DNA of 64,000 nt from positions 1 through 64,000 of the forward strand of contig CAZUXE010000002.1 of NCBI GenBank assembly GCA_964624585.1, read 5' to 3'. Origin of the DNA: CAZUXE01 sp964624585 (lineage in GTDB: Bacteria; Hydrothermota; Tepidihabitantia; B3-TA06). Position numbers and translations under genes: made by a program. Every line of letters begins with the position of its first letter. Position 1 is the stretch's first letter. A model generated the notes under the pieces. That model did not search any database. It had not been told where the DNA came from and saw only the letters and a program-made list of their open reading frames with translations. Of the stretch, positions 44,923-52,260 are shown piece after piece.

Positions 44923-45185
44923 TACTCCCCCTTAAAGCGCTTAACCAACTCTACAATTTTATTAACAGTATCAAAAGCTTCGGGCGTGGCATCGGAATCG
45001 GGAATTTTTATTTGATAGCTTTTTTCCAGAAACACCTTTAGCGATACCATTGAGAACGAGTCAACTATCCCGCCGGTAATAAGGGGCGTGTCTGGGGTAA
45101 GGTCTTCGGCTTCATCCTCATCCTCAACGTACTCGTCCTTGACGTATCCAAGGATTACTTCACGCAGCTTGGCGTCATTTTCCAT
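44922..45185 (-). CDS. Acyl carrier protein
   Basis: An 87-residue four-helix carrier protein. The phosphopantetheine attachment serine is S43 in GGIVDSFSMVSLKVFLE, and the acidic first half and final helix (DTVNKIVELVKRF) are typical. The insertion EDEDEAEDLTPDTP before the modified serine makes it divergent from the fatty-acid-synthesis AcpP. It probably serves the adjacent oxoamine synthase, whose start codon overlaps its stop. AAAGGAG precedes the ATG. No core promoter is evident. Confidence 0.85.
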   Translation of the reverse strand: MENDAKLREVILGYVKDEYVEDEDEAEDLTPDTPLITGGIVDSFSMVSLKVFLEKSYQIKIPDSDATPEAFDTVNKIVELVKRFKGE

Positions 45186-45369
45186 TTCAACTCCTTTAAT
45201 TTGATTTAAATTTCAATCTTGTGGAGCGTGGGTTCTCTAACCCGCGTCCCAACACGTCCGCCACTCACCAGGATACGGAGATAGTTTACGAAAAAGTTGG
45301 GAGGATGCAAGGGGATAGGGGGTAAGAAACCACAGATTACACGGATTAACACAGATTTTTTTTTTGGAG

Positions 45370-45390
45370 AGCGACAACCGTGTTGTCGCT
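45370..45390. repeat. Inverted repeat AGCGACAAC / GTTGTCGCT
   Basis: Perfect 9-bp arms with a 3-nt loop inside the repeat-rich interval. No T-tract in either direction. Probably a REP-like element rather than a terminator. Confidence 0.65.
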
Positions 45391-45505
45391 TGCCCCCTCT
45401 GCCACCAGGACGTGTGCCCGGGTCGGGTAGAGGGTTGGGGTGAGGGTTTGCCCCTCTTCACAAGGGGGGTGGTCGAAGACCGGGGGGATTGATTTCTCCG
45501 AGCTT

Positions 45506-45524
45506 CGCCGAATGAAATTCGGCG
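45506..45524. repeat. Inverted repeat CGCCGAAT / ATTCGGCG
   Basis: Perfect 8-bp arms with a GAA loop, GC-rich relative to its surroundings, lying 86 bp beyond the end of the minus-strand gene at 45610. Function unknown. Confidence 0.6.
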
Positions 45525-45609
45525 CACGCGCCTCTAACACTACACCTTACCTTATCAAGGGAAGCAAAGTGCTGCCGAAGCTTAAAATCCAATCAGTTGA
45601 TATACTTAT

Positions 45610-46077
45610 TCAATTGGATTCGTTGTCAGGTTTAGGTTTTGCATCTTTGATGGCTTTAGGTATTTCTTGGGAGTGATGGTGCGGAAGTTTTTTAGGTCCT
45701 ATGGAGAATACATATTTTTGTAATTCAATTCGGATGAATTCGCTATCCTCAACTTGTGCCATATCCAGTATTTGATGATATTTAGAATGGATAGTTAAAT
45801 TCTCAATAGTTTCGTAGTGATCTATGTTGTAAACGTTCGGGTAATCTTTTTCGTCGTACCTAACGATATCCTTACCGGGATAGTGCTGGTTGCTTCCACC
45901 ACTTGCTGCAGCAAGTATGCATGGAGTTTGTTGATAGCCAAGCCCAAGCCTAGTAGGTTCTCCACTAGGTAGAATACTATTGAACCACTTTTCTTTTGGA
46001 AACATTTCGAGTGATTCACCTGCTCTACAGATTAACTTTTGAGCAGCATAATAAATTCGATCTAAATTTCTTCCCAT
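45610..46077 (-). CDS. Hypothetical protein, orphan
   Basis: A 155-residue soluble protein with no family I recognise. It starts MGRNLDRIYYAAQKLICRAG, has a middle part with ILPSGEPTRLGLGYQQTPC and DEKDYPNVYNIDHYE, and ends with a His/Pro/Lys-rich tail (LPHHHSQEIPK). No signal or membrane segment. The open frame extends 12 codons further upstream, but those codons cover the promoter; the ATG at 46077 lies 8 nt from the -10 box, so a leaderless start is chosen. It sits alone between two repeat-rich intervals, which suggests an accessory or recently gained gene. Confidence 0.6.
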   Translation of the reverse strand: MGRNLDRIYYAAQKLICRAGESLEMFPKEKWFNSILPSGEPTRLGLGYQQTPCILAAASGGSNQHYPGKDIVRYDEKDYPNVYNIDHYETIENLTIHSKYHQILDMAQVEDSEFIRIELQKYVFSIGPKKLPHHHSQEIPKAIKDAKPKPDNESN

Positions 46078-46085
46078 AACTATAT

Positions 46086-46113
46086 AGTATACTAAGAATT
46101 CAAGTGGTGTCAA
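46086..46113 (-). promoter_or_regulatory. Promoter of the orphan gene at 46077
   Basis: Minus strand TTGACA (46108-46113), 16-bp spacer, TATACT (46086-46091), then 8 nt to the ATG. This placement decides the start codon. Confidence 0.75.
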
Positions 46114-46238
46114 GTTTATTTTGGTTTCTTACGTCATTGCGAGAATATGACTGACCGGAGGATGAATGCAATGAGTAATGCCGTTACGATGGTAAAAATG
46201 TCGACAATTCGGTAATGCAATATATCAAAATAAAGCGC

Positions 46239-46264
46239 GTAGGGGTTGACCTTTAGGTCAACCC
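46239..46264. repeat. REP-like hairpin (GTAGGGG family)
   Basis: GTAGGGG leads into perfect arms GGGTTGACCT and AGGTCAACCC with a TT centre. It shares the outer frame and the TTTAG loop with the element at 38906-38931 (opposite orientation), while the stem bases differ in a compensating way. Confidence 0.75.
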
Positions 46265-46358
46265 GTATTCTTCTCTCTCACAAGGATAGTTTCGAGTAAA
46301 GTTTTGCTCTCTCCCCAAAACTCCTGAAAGCATGTCTTTGCTGTGGATAGTTGAGCAT

Positions 46359-46413
46359 CTTTTGACTAAGTTTTGACTACCTTTTGACTAGCTTTTGACT
46401 AGCTTTTGAGTAC
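46359..46413. repeat. Five 11-bp tandem repeats, unit CTTTTGACTAG
   Basis: Units at 46359, 46370, 46381, 46392 and 46403, each C/G-TTTTGA-C/G-TA-A/C/G, with period exactly 11 bp. They are preceded by AAAACTCCTGAAAGC...CTGTGGATA (46317-46350). A second copy of the whole element with two units lies at 56291-56348. Confidence 0.85.
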
Positions 46414-46578
46414 CTTTATTTGTGTTGCGATATTTGCATTACGGGTATTCGTGTTATGGGTTACGGGTTACGAATTTATGGTTCGAGCCATTGGTTGTAC
46501 GTCTATAAGTAGACATAAATATGAGACTTAGTGCTGAAAGCTTTCGGAGGCGCAAGCCGATAATCAGTGGAGTGAGAT

Positions 46579-47433
46579 TTATTGAAACATTTCTTTCTTT
46601 AACTGTTGGGCTGAGGTAAAATAAAATTTGTATCCAAACAGCGCGGTAATAGCCGCTGTAATTGTAGAGGCCGCAAGAATCAAAAACATTATTACAATTT
46701 GATAACGAATAGCCGAAGCAGGTGGTTGACCTGCCATCATTTGACCGGTCATAATACCAGGTAGCTTGACAATTCCTACTACCATCATTGAATTGATGGT
46801 AGGAATAAGCGCCATTTTTACAGCCTCTCTTATAGAACCACCAGCAGCTTGATAAGGTGAAGCCCCTAAAGCAAGGTATGACTCAACCTCATTCTGGCGC
46901 AGTTTCAAATCGCTCCACATTCTGTTTAGTACCAGGGCGGCGCCGCTCATTGAATTACCGATTACCATGCCGCCTAGCGAGATTAAATATTGAGGATTAA
47001 ACCAATTTTTTAACCTTACCACAAACGATAGAGTAAAGATCATGCTAAATCCTGCTGAAACTACTAAAGCAAGGGCAATTATAAAGAACAATTTTGGATT
47101 CTTGTATTTTTGTTTCCTTATTGATTCAAAAGAAGCAATAATAATCATCACAACCATCAGACCCAAAGTAACGTAGGGAATGTTCCAGCGGAATACGTAA
47201 AACAGTACTATACCTGCCAGAAATAGCTGAATAATTGTTCTTACTGTAGCAACCAGTATCTCTTTCCACATCCTCAGCTTTAATCCGAAGGTTATAAGGA
47301 GTGAAACAAGAACTAACATCAGCGACAAGGCAAGCGAAATAATGGGTATTTCAACCGCTCCCGATGCGGTACGGGCTGCGGCTGTAATTCCGACTACGTC
47401 TTTAAGATTGGCAACGAGTGTATCAACGTTCAT
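46579..47433 (-). CDS. fetB: FetB-type ABC transporter permease
   Basis: A 284-residue integral membrane protein of the UPF0014/FetB family with about seven helices. Characteristic stretches: LVATVRTIIQLFLAGIVLFYVF, LISLGGMVIGNSMSGAALVLNRM, ESYLALGASPYQAAGGSIREAVKMALIPTINSM and VKLPGIMTGQMMAGQPPASAIRYQIVIMF. FetAB in E. coli exports iron and helps resist oxidative stress. The start at 47433 is chosen because AAGGTGG lies 5 nt upstream; an ATG six codons earlier (47451) has no ribosome site. It overlaps the end of the ATPase gene by 11 bp. Confidence 0.88.
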   Translation of the reverse strand: MNVDTLVANLKDVVGITAAARTASGAVEIPIISLALSLMLVLVSLLITFGLKLRMWKEILVATVRTIIQLFLAGIVLFYVFRWNIPYVTLGLMVVMIIIASFESIRKQKYKNPKLFFIIALALVVSAGFSMIFTLSFVVRLKNWFNPQYLISLGGMVIGNSMSGAALVLNRMWSDLKLRQNEVESYLALGASPYQAAGGSIREAVKMALIPTINSMMVVGIVKLPGIMTGQMMAGQPPASAIRYQIVIMFLILAASTITAAITALFGYKFYFTSAQQLKKEMFQ

Positions 47434-48160
47434 TATTTCCACCTTTTGCATTGCGGAATATTGCGGTCAGGTTTTCCAAACCTTTTTTGAAAAATAATTC
47501 CGCTTCGGCTTCCTGTTGTATTTTTCCGTCAACAATCAGTATTGCGTGATCGGCAAGTTCTGCAGCTTGTTCAAGTATGTGAGTCACAAACACTACAGTG
47601 GTAGCTGTATTCCGATTTATTCTTTTTATCAATTTGATGATTCGTTCCGATGTAGCTACATCAAGTCCTGAAGTAGGTTCATCTAAAAGCAGCACCTCAG
47701 GTTGATTGATTAAAGTTCTAGCGAGCTGAACCCTTTGCTGTTCCCCTATGGATAACTCACTGGCGCTTCGGTTAAGATACTCAGAGGGTAAATCTACCAT
47801 AGGTATTAAGTCCTCAATATTCAAACAATCTCTGCTTTTATTTAGCCCTGCCGCAAGCTCAAGGTTCTTTCTAACAGTGCCTTCAAACATCACAGGTATC
47901 TGAAATACCATACCTACTTTTTGGCGTAGTTCCTGTACATCTATTTCCTTAATATCTTTTGTACCCAGCAGTATTTTTCCACCTGTTGGGTCATCCATGC
48001 GATTTAGAAGACGCAGTACAGAGGTTTTTCCTGAACCTGAAGGTCCAATGACTGTAGTTATCTTGCCTGCCGGGATGGAAAATGATACATTATTTAGAAT
48101 CGTTTTAGCGTCCTTTTCCAAGCTGACAGAATCCAGGTTGATGGTAGTAAAATGACTCAT
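47423..48160 (-). CDS. fetA: FetA-type ABC transporter ATPase
   Basis: A 245-residue ABC ATPase: Walker A GPSGSGKT (about 39-46), Q-loop VFQIPVMFEG, signature LSIGEQQRVQLART, Walker B VLLLDEPTSGLD and the switch histidine in VFVTHIL. Combined with the FetB permease downstream, it forms an exporter, probably for iron. The start is the ATG at 48160, only 5 nt after the -10 box at 48166-48171, so translation is probably leaderless. Confidence 0.9.
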   Translation of the reverse strand: MSHFTTINLDSVSLEKDAKTILNNVSFSIPAGKITTVIGPSGSGKTSVLRLLNRMDDPTGGKILLGTKDIKEIDVQELRQKVGMVFQIPVMFEGTVRKNLELAAGLNKSRDCLNIEDLIPMVDLPSEYLNRSASELSIGEQQRVQLARTLINQPEVLLLDEPTSGLDVATSERIIKLIKRINRNTATTVVFVTHILEQAAELADHAILIVDGKIQQEAEAELFFKKGLENLTAIFRNAKGGNNER

Positions 48161-48165
48161 CGGTC

Positions 48166-48193
48166 ATTTTACTCGGCAGAGTTAAGATGTCAA
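48166..48193 (-). promoter_or_regulatory. Promoter of fetAB, leaderless arrangement
   Basis: Minus strand TTGACA (48188-48193), 16-bp spacer, TAAAAT (48166-48171), 5 nt to the ATG. Confidence 0.75.
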
Positions 48194-48259
48194 CAGGTTT
48201 ATATGTCGCGATGGAGTTTTAGGGAATTATGGAAATGTTCAAATAATTGAGAATAAAGC

Positions 48260-48688
48260 TTAAGGTTTGCTTCGTTCTTGTTCAAATATAAGATTAAGTG
48301 CGGTATCAATTTGTTTAAGCTGAGCTTGCAGTTGCGCCCTAAGTTTCAAAAGACGCTCTTTACGAAGTTGTCTTTCATATTGTTTTTGTTTCAGGGCATG
48401 TTCGTAAGATATCTGACATACACGCAGCATCATTTGTTCAAGTTTGGCAAAGGATTGAGGGTTTAGGGAGTAAGCTATAAAATATGAATGCCGCTGATCT
48501 TGAACCAGCCCTAATTCCTTGAGAACCTTCAAATGCTGTGAAACAGCGCTTTGACTAATGCCCAGTTGTTCTGCTAAATCACCAACATCCAAAGGGCCTT
48601 GTTTGAGTGTTTCAATAATCAACATACGGCTCTCGGTTCCAAGTGCGCGAAGAATTCGCGCCCGCTCTTCTAAAGAATACCTCTTCAT
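48260..48688 (-). CDS. ArsR-family winged-helix repressor
   Basis: A 142-residue DNA-binding protein. The ArsR winged helix occupies about residues 5-90: RARILRALGTESRMLIIETLKQGPLDVGDLA, then the recognition helix LGISQSAVSQHLKVLKELGLV and the wing DQRHSYFIAYSL. The C-terminal 50 residues are a basic/glutamine-rich helix (KQYERQLRKERLLKLRAQLQAQLKQ), possibly a coiled-coil dimeriser. No ELCVCDL metal box is present, so the inducer is not obviously a metal. It sits just upstream of fetAB but each has its own promoter; regulation of fetAB is possible. An inverted repeat between promoter and start suggests autoregulation. Confidence 0.85.
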   Translation of the reverse strand: MKRYSLEERARILRALGTESRMLIIETLKQGPLDVGDLAEQLGISQSAVSQHLKVLKELGLVQDQRHSYFIAYSLNPQSFAKLEQMMLRVCQISYEHALKQKQYERQLRKERLLKLRAQLQAQLKQIDTALNLIFEQERSKP

Positions 48689-48692
48689 ACTA

Positions 48693-48740
48693 TTTTAGCA
48701 TCCACTAAAAGAATTATAGGAAGGCTAAGGAGGCTGTCAA
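48693..48740 (-). promoter_or_regulatory. ArsR-gene promoter with operator-like inverted repeat
   Basis: Minus strand TTGACA (48735-48740), 16-bp spacer, TATAAT (48713-48718). The inverted repeat TTTTAG-catcca-CTAAAA (48693-48710) covers the transcription start, the usual site for ArsR autorepression. Leader about 18-24 nt. Confidence 0.7.
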
Positions 48741-48767
48741 GCTCCAGTTGTTTTGAGTTTTTTTGTC

Positions 48768-48795
48768 TTGACAGTAGGAGCTTCATGATTAGTAT
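48768..48795 (+). promoter_or_regulatory. Promoter of the protease-TPR gene, leaderless GTG
   Basis: TTGACA (48768-48773), 16-bp spacer, TAGTAT (48790-48795), then 6 nt to the GTG at 48802. It is divergent from the ArsR promoter, with 27 bp between the two -35 boxes. Confidence 0.68.
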
Positions 48796-48801
48796 CAGAT
48801 T

Positions 48802-50061
48802 GTGAGAAAAAAAGGTGTTAATTTGTTACGAGGAGGACGCATAAAGATATTTTCGGTAATATTTTGCTCTATCCTGTTCTATACAACTTCTAATGCCCAA
48901 GACCTTGATTCCTTACTAAAAGCCGCCACTGTTACAATAATTACATATGATGCAGATGGAGCTGCATTAAGTAAGGGATGTGGATTCTTCATCAATGCTA
49001 ATGCTGAGATTGTAACCAGTCGCCATGTAATTGCAGGTTCCAACTTAGCCAAAATTCTTACATCTAACGGGAAAGAGTATAATGTTTTGGGTATTGTTGC
49101 AGAGGATAAAAAAGGTGATTTGATTAAGCTGGTTCTTGATTCTATTCCTGCAAACTTTCAGTTCTTAAAAATTGCATCTACATGTTCGCTTGAAGATAAA
49201 ATTTACGTACTAGGACCGGCCAGAGGCAAAAACGAAGACTACAGGAAGTACGTAAGTGGCGAAATATCAGGCCTTAGATGTATTCAAAACTTCGGCAATA
49301 TTATCCAAATTTCTGCACCGGTTACAGCAGGATTCTCAGGCAGTCCGGTTATAAACAGTAGGGGAGAAATAGTAGGGATTACTACCTTCAAGGTTATTCG
49401 TGACAAAGAGTTCTGTTTTGCAGTAGGAACTAATAGATTGGCCTATTTCACACATTTCCCCCTTGAATATATTTCTAACTGGGAATATAGGCGTGTATCC
49501 AACGGCGGTAGCAAATACGCAAGCCTTTATGCCGAAGCCATGGACTATCTTAGGCATGGTTATTACTCTCATGCCTTGTATCGCTTGAATAAAGTTGTTG
49601 ATGAATATCCATTGTATGTGGTAGCTTATGCTCCTATAGGTTACTGTAATTTTAAGATAGGTAAGTGGAGTGACGCCATTGATGCTTACTATCAGGCGCT
49701 TTTAGTTAATCCAAACGACGCTTTTAGCTACGCTAACCTTGGGGGCGCTTATGCAAAAATGGAACGTTGGGGTGAATCTATGGCATCTTATCGTCAGGCA
49801 ATCAGATTGGATTCTGCAGATCTTGAATCTTGGTGCGGATTAGGAATGGCTTATGTTAAGCTGGATAATTGGAATAAAGCCCGCTGGGCATTCAGAAAAG
49901 CGGTAGCCATAAGTCCAAAATCGCCTACAGCTCATTACGGATTGGGGCTTTCTTACTGGGTCTCTAAGAATACTAAGGCAGCCTGGTATGAATATTACGT
50001 TCTGAAGGATCTTGACCTTAATTTAGCTGAAGATTTGAAAAGAAGAATCCGTAACAATTAA
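48802..50061 (+). CDS. Exported trypsin-like serine protease with C-terminal TPRs
   Basis: A 419-residue protein. A basic N-terminus with signal segment (about 14-32, ending TTSNAQ) leads to a chymotrypsin-fold protease (about 38-220) with H75 (TSRHVIAG), D106 (KKGDLIKL) and S179 (GFSGSPVI). Three or four TPR motifs follow (about 230-410: YAEAMDYLRHGYYSHALYRL, AIDAYYQALLVNPNDAFSYANLG, GMAYVKLDNWNKARWAFRKA). No PDZ domain is present, so the TPRs may recruit substrates in its place. GTG start at 48802 is set by the promoter position. Confidence 0.85.
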   Translation: MRKKGVNLLRGGRIKIFSVIFCSILFYTTSNAQDLDSLLKAATVTIITYDADGAALSKGCGFFINANAEIVTSRHVIAGSNLAKILTSNGKEYNVLGIVAEDKKGDLIKLVLDSIPANFQFLKIASTCSLEDKIYVLGPARGKNEDYRKYVSGEISGLRCIQNFGNIIQISAPVTAGFSGSPVINSRGEIVGITTFKVIRDKEFCFAVGTNRLAYFTHFPLEYISNWEYRRVSNGGSKYASLYAEAMDYLRHGYYSHALYRLNKVVDEYPLYVVAYAPIGYCNFKIGKWSDAIDAYYQALLVNPNDAFSYANLGGAYAKMERWGESMASYRQAIRLDSADLESWCGLGMAYVKLDNWNKARWAFRKAVAISPKSPTAHYGLGLSYWVSKNTKAAWYEYYVLKDLDLNLAEDLKRRIRNN

Positions 50062-50128
50062 AAAGTATTCATGTGCTGAATTAAAAGATATAGTCTTGTA
50101 CAATACTTTCCAGTTAAATATATAAATA

Positions 50129-50156
50129 TTGACAGTCCGGACGGAAGAGCTATAGT
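50129..50156 (+). promoter_or_regulatory. Promoter of the esterase-PDZ gene
   Basis: TTGACA (50129-50134), 16-bp spacer, TATAGT (50151-50156). Short leader with GGAGG (50169-50173) 5 nt before the TTG start at 50179. Confidence 0.75.
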
Positions 50157-50178
50157 TTAAGAAATTACGGAGGTAGTA

Positions 50179-51534
50179 TTGAGAATACAATTTTCAATAA
50201 TACTTGTATTTATTTCCACTCTTTTCGGAGAAGTAAAATACAATACGGTAGATTTGGATTTAGGAACTGAACTTTCATATATTGTGGAACTTCCCGCTGA
50301 CTACGACTCAAACAAAGTTTATCCGTTAATTGTTGGCTTGCACGGTTATGGCGGAGATATAGACTCCTACATTGGCATATCTAAATCACTCTGTCCCAAA
50401 GGAGCTATAGGACTCTATCCCGAAGCAATTTTGAGTGTAGAGCGCAAGAATAAAGAAAGTTTGGGATATGCCTGGTTTTATAGGCATTCGGATTTTAACA
50501 CGCATCTTGAGTATATAAACAAAAGCGTTGAATGGATACTCTATTGCATAAACACTGTAATATCTGAGTATCCCATAGACCGAAGTAAAGTGTTCCTTTA
50601 TGGATTTTCGCAGGGAGGTATGATGACATATAAGGTGGGGCTGGAATATCCCCATCTTTTCCGAGGTTTAATGCCAGGTGGCGCTCTACTAGACACCACT
50701 ATCGACACTCTTCATTTTATGGATACTTCTACAACTTTTCCTTCTATACATGCCTTCCATGGAGCATACGATAGGATAATTCTTCCTCAAAAAGGTAGAA
50801 AGGCCTATAGAATCCTCAAAGATAAAAAAATGAATATTGAGCTGTATTTCTATCCAATCGGTCACGAAGTATGCAAAGAAATGAATGAAGATTGTCGTGA
50901 TTTCGTTTACAAAAAACTCCATCAGCAGAATTCGCCGTCCCTTTCCCAAATTCTTTATCCTGACCATGAATTAACATCTAACAATTACTTAAAACGTCTT
51001 GACCAGGTTTTACTTATTGATACTTCCTCTATTCAAATAGCACAAACTTTACTGAATTTCTATCAGCGAACAGAATCAAATGACATTCGCGAAAAGCTCA
51101 TTTACCTGCTTGGAGCAAAAAGATGCGGTTTTGCTGAAGATATGCTTAGGACTGTTCTTCAAGACCCATGGCAGCCGCAGAAATTAAGGAAAGCAGCGTA
51201 CTCGGCTTTAATTAAAATAGGTACAGAATCATCATGGGCAACTGTTGCAGAAACAGAAAAACTGCTTGTGATTGATAAAATAGCGTCTGGTTCGCAAGCG
51301 GATTCGCTAGGTTTATTGCCTGAAGATATTATTCTCTCATTTAATGATAAACCTTTGAAGAGATATAAGGATTTTAGAAAAGCGCTTAAACTTATAAAAG
51401 AGAAACAGAACGAGCCTAAACTTGAGATTCAAAGGAATGGAGAACGACTAACATACAAGCTTGTACCTGGGGAAATTGGAATAACATTGAGAGAAGATAT
51501 CAAGTCTCTAACCCGTAACCCTGTAACACCGTAA
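50179..51534 (+). CDS. Exported alpha/beta-hydrolase esterase fused to a PDZ domain
   Basis: A 451-residue protein: signal segment (1-17), alpha/beta-hydrolase domain (about 22-255) of the phospholipase/carboxylesterase or feruloyl-esterase type with oxyanion region VGLHGYGG, nucleophile S144 (YGFSQGGM), aspartate in HGAYDRI and histidine in PIGHEV. A helical HEAT-like linker (about 275-350) follows, then a PDZ domain (about 355-440, VIDKIASGSQADSLGLLPEDIILSFNDKPL). The final residues LTRNPVTP and the stop are encoded by the dispersed CCCGTAAC repeat, suggesting the repeat replaced the original 3' end. TTG start with GGAGG. Confidence 0.82.
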   Translation: MRIQFSIILVFISTLFGEVKYNTVDLDLGTELSYIVELPADYDSNKVYPLIVGLHGYGGDIDSYIGISKSLCPKGAIGLYPEAILSVERKNKESLGYAWFYRHSDFNTHLEYINKSVEWILYCINTVISEYPIDRSKVFLYGFSQGGMMTYKVGLEYPHLFRGLMPGGALLDTTIDTLHFMDTSTTFPSIHAFHGAYDRIILPQKGRKAYRILKDKKMNIELYFYPIGHEVCKEMNEDCRDFVYKKLHQQNSPSLSQILYPDHELTSNNYLKRLDQVLLIDTSSIQIAQTLLNFYQRTESNDIREKLIYLLGAKRCGFAEDMLRTVLQDPWQPQKLRKAAYSALIKIGTESSWATVAETEKLLVIDKIASGSQADSLGLLPEDIILSFNDKPLKRYKDFRKALKLIKEKQNEPKLEIQRNGERLTYKLVPGEIGITLREDIKSLTRNPVTP

Positions 51535-51595
51535 CACTCACAACATCTGCAACACTTTTTCCTCCAACCTGTAACATCAGTAACAGCTGTAATCA
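51508..51595. repeat. CCCGTAAC/CTGTAAC repeat tract
   Basis: A stretch of degenerate units (CTAACCCGTAAC, CCTGTAACACC, GTAACACTCACAACA, CCTGTAACATCAGTAACAGC) related to the repeats at 38705-38779. It begins inside the last codons of the esterase-PDZ gene. Confidence 0.65.
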
Positions 51596-51815
51596 GTTAA
51601 GGATATGCTTTTTGTGTTCTGTTGTATGTAATTGTTAGTGGATTGATGGAAGTCTGTATGACAAGATTGGTTAAGCAAAATTTGGCATACTGTGCGGTGG
51701 GAAATAGTGTCCTTTGCGGTAAAATAAAACTAAGATATAATTATGCGGAAGATTTACATGTCCTGTATCCTGTATTGTATATTGGTGAAATTGCCGCATA
51801 GACCGTTCAAAGGTC
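51596..51815. other. Non-coding interval before the 5S gene
   Basis: No coding frame with protein-like features and no sign of the 3' end of a 23S rRNA gene. Featureless until the promoter at 51816. Confidence 0.4.
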
Positions 51816-51843
51816 TTGACAAAGTCGTTTCAATGATTATAAT
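51816..51843 (+). promoter_or_regulatory. Consensus promoter of the 5S rRNA gene
   Basis: TTGACA (51816-51821), 16-bp spacer, TATAAT (51838-51843), perfect matches at both boxes. The start would be near 51850, about 36 nt before the mature 5S. Confidence 0.85.
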
Positions 51844-51885
51844 TCCATCAAGTGAGGCGGGGATGGACTTGGAAAAGAAGGAATT

Positions 51886-51999
<114 letters not shown>

Positions 52000-52006
52000 T
52001 TATTGT

Positions 52007-52034
52007 AAAGCCCCAACGCTGTTGGGGCTTTTTT
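52007..52034 (+). terminator. Intrinsic terminator of the 5S gene
   Basis: Stem AAGCCCCAAC / GTTGGGGCTT with a GCT loop, followed by a T-run (to about 52034). Confidence 0.93.
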
Positions 52035-52260
52035 ATTAAAGCTAAGAAATGTCTTTTTCAGACACTTCTAAGAATAATTTTACCTAGTAAGCTTAAGGGA
52101 TAATTCCTCTTTGGAACCATTTTATCACCTTTTCACAGCTTCTATTTCAGCGTTCTAGAGATTTTTCCATAAAATTGAACAATCGTTATAGAAGTATAAA
52201 TTTGAAACTAATTATTGGGACACGCGAGGGGTGTTTTGTGGTATCAAAAAGCGCATTCGT

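Larger units (their letters stand above)
45186..45609. other. Repeat-rich non-coding interval
   Basis: This stretch is a mosaic of short repeat-like pieces and is more GC-rich than the genes around it. It includes an ACCACAGATT-ACACGG-ATTAACACAGATT type segment (about 45329-45357) followed by ten T, and G/C-rich tracts. Two small reading frames here have no protein-like composition. Confidence 0.55.
46114..46578. other. Non-coding interval built of repeat elements
   Basis: No gene found. Contents in order: an ACGTCATTGCGAGA start typical of a common intergenic repeat (about 46131), the GTAGGGG hairpin (46239-46264), the CTCCTGAAAGC/TTTTGACTA element (46317-46413), and the motif GGGTTACGGGTTACG (46458-46472), the reverse complement of the CCCGTAAC family. 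Confidence 0.6.

Noticed and set aside
45237..45540. Two small minus-strand frames (96 and 64 codons)
   Set aside because: They run through repeat-like, G/C-tract DNA, overlap each other and have unnatural compositions.
46359..46413. CRISPR-like short repeats
   Set aside because: Units are 11 bp, head to tail without spacers, and no cas genes are present.
46478..46500. tRNA T-arm-like GGTTCGAGCC
   Set aside because: Stem is only four pairs with the wrong loop length, and no acceptor or anticodon arm can be built around it.
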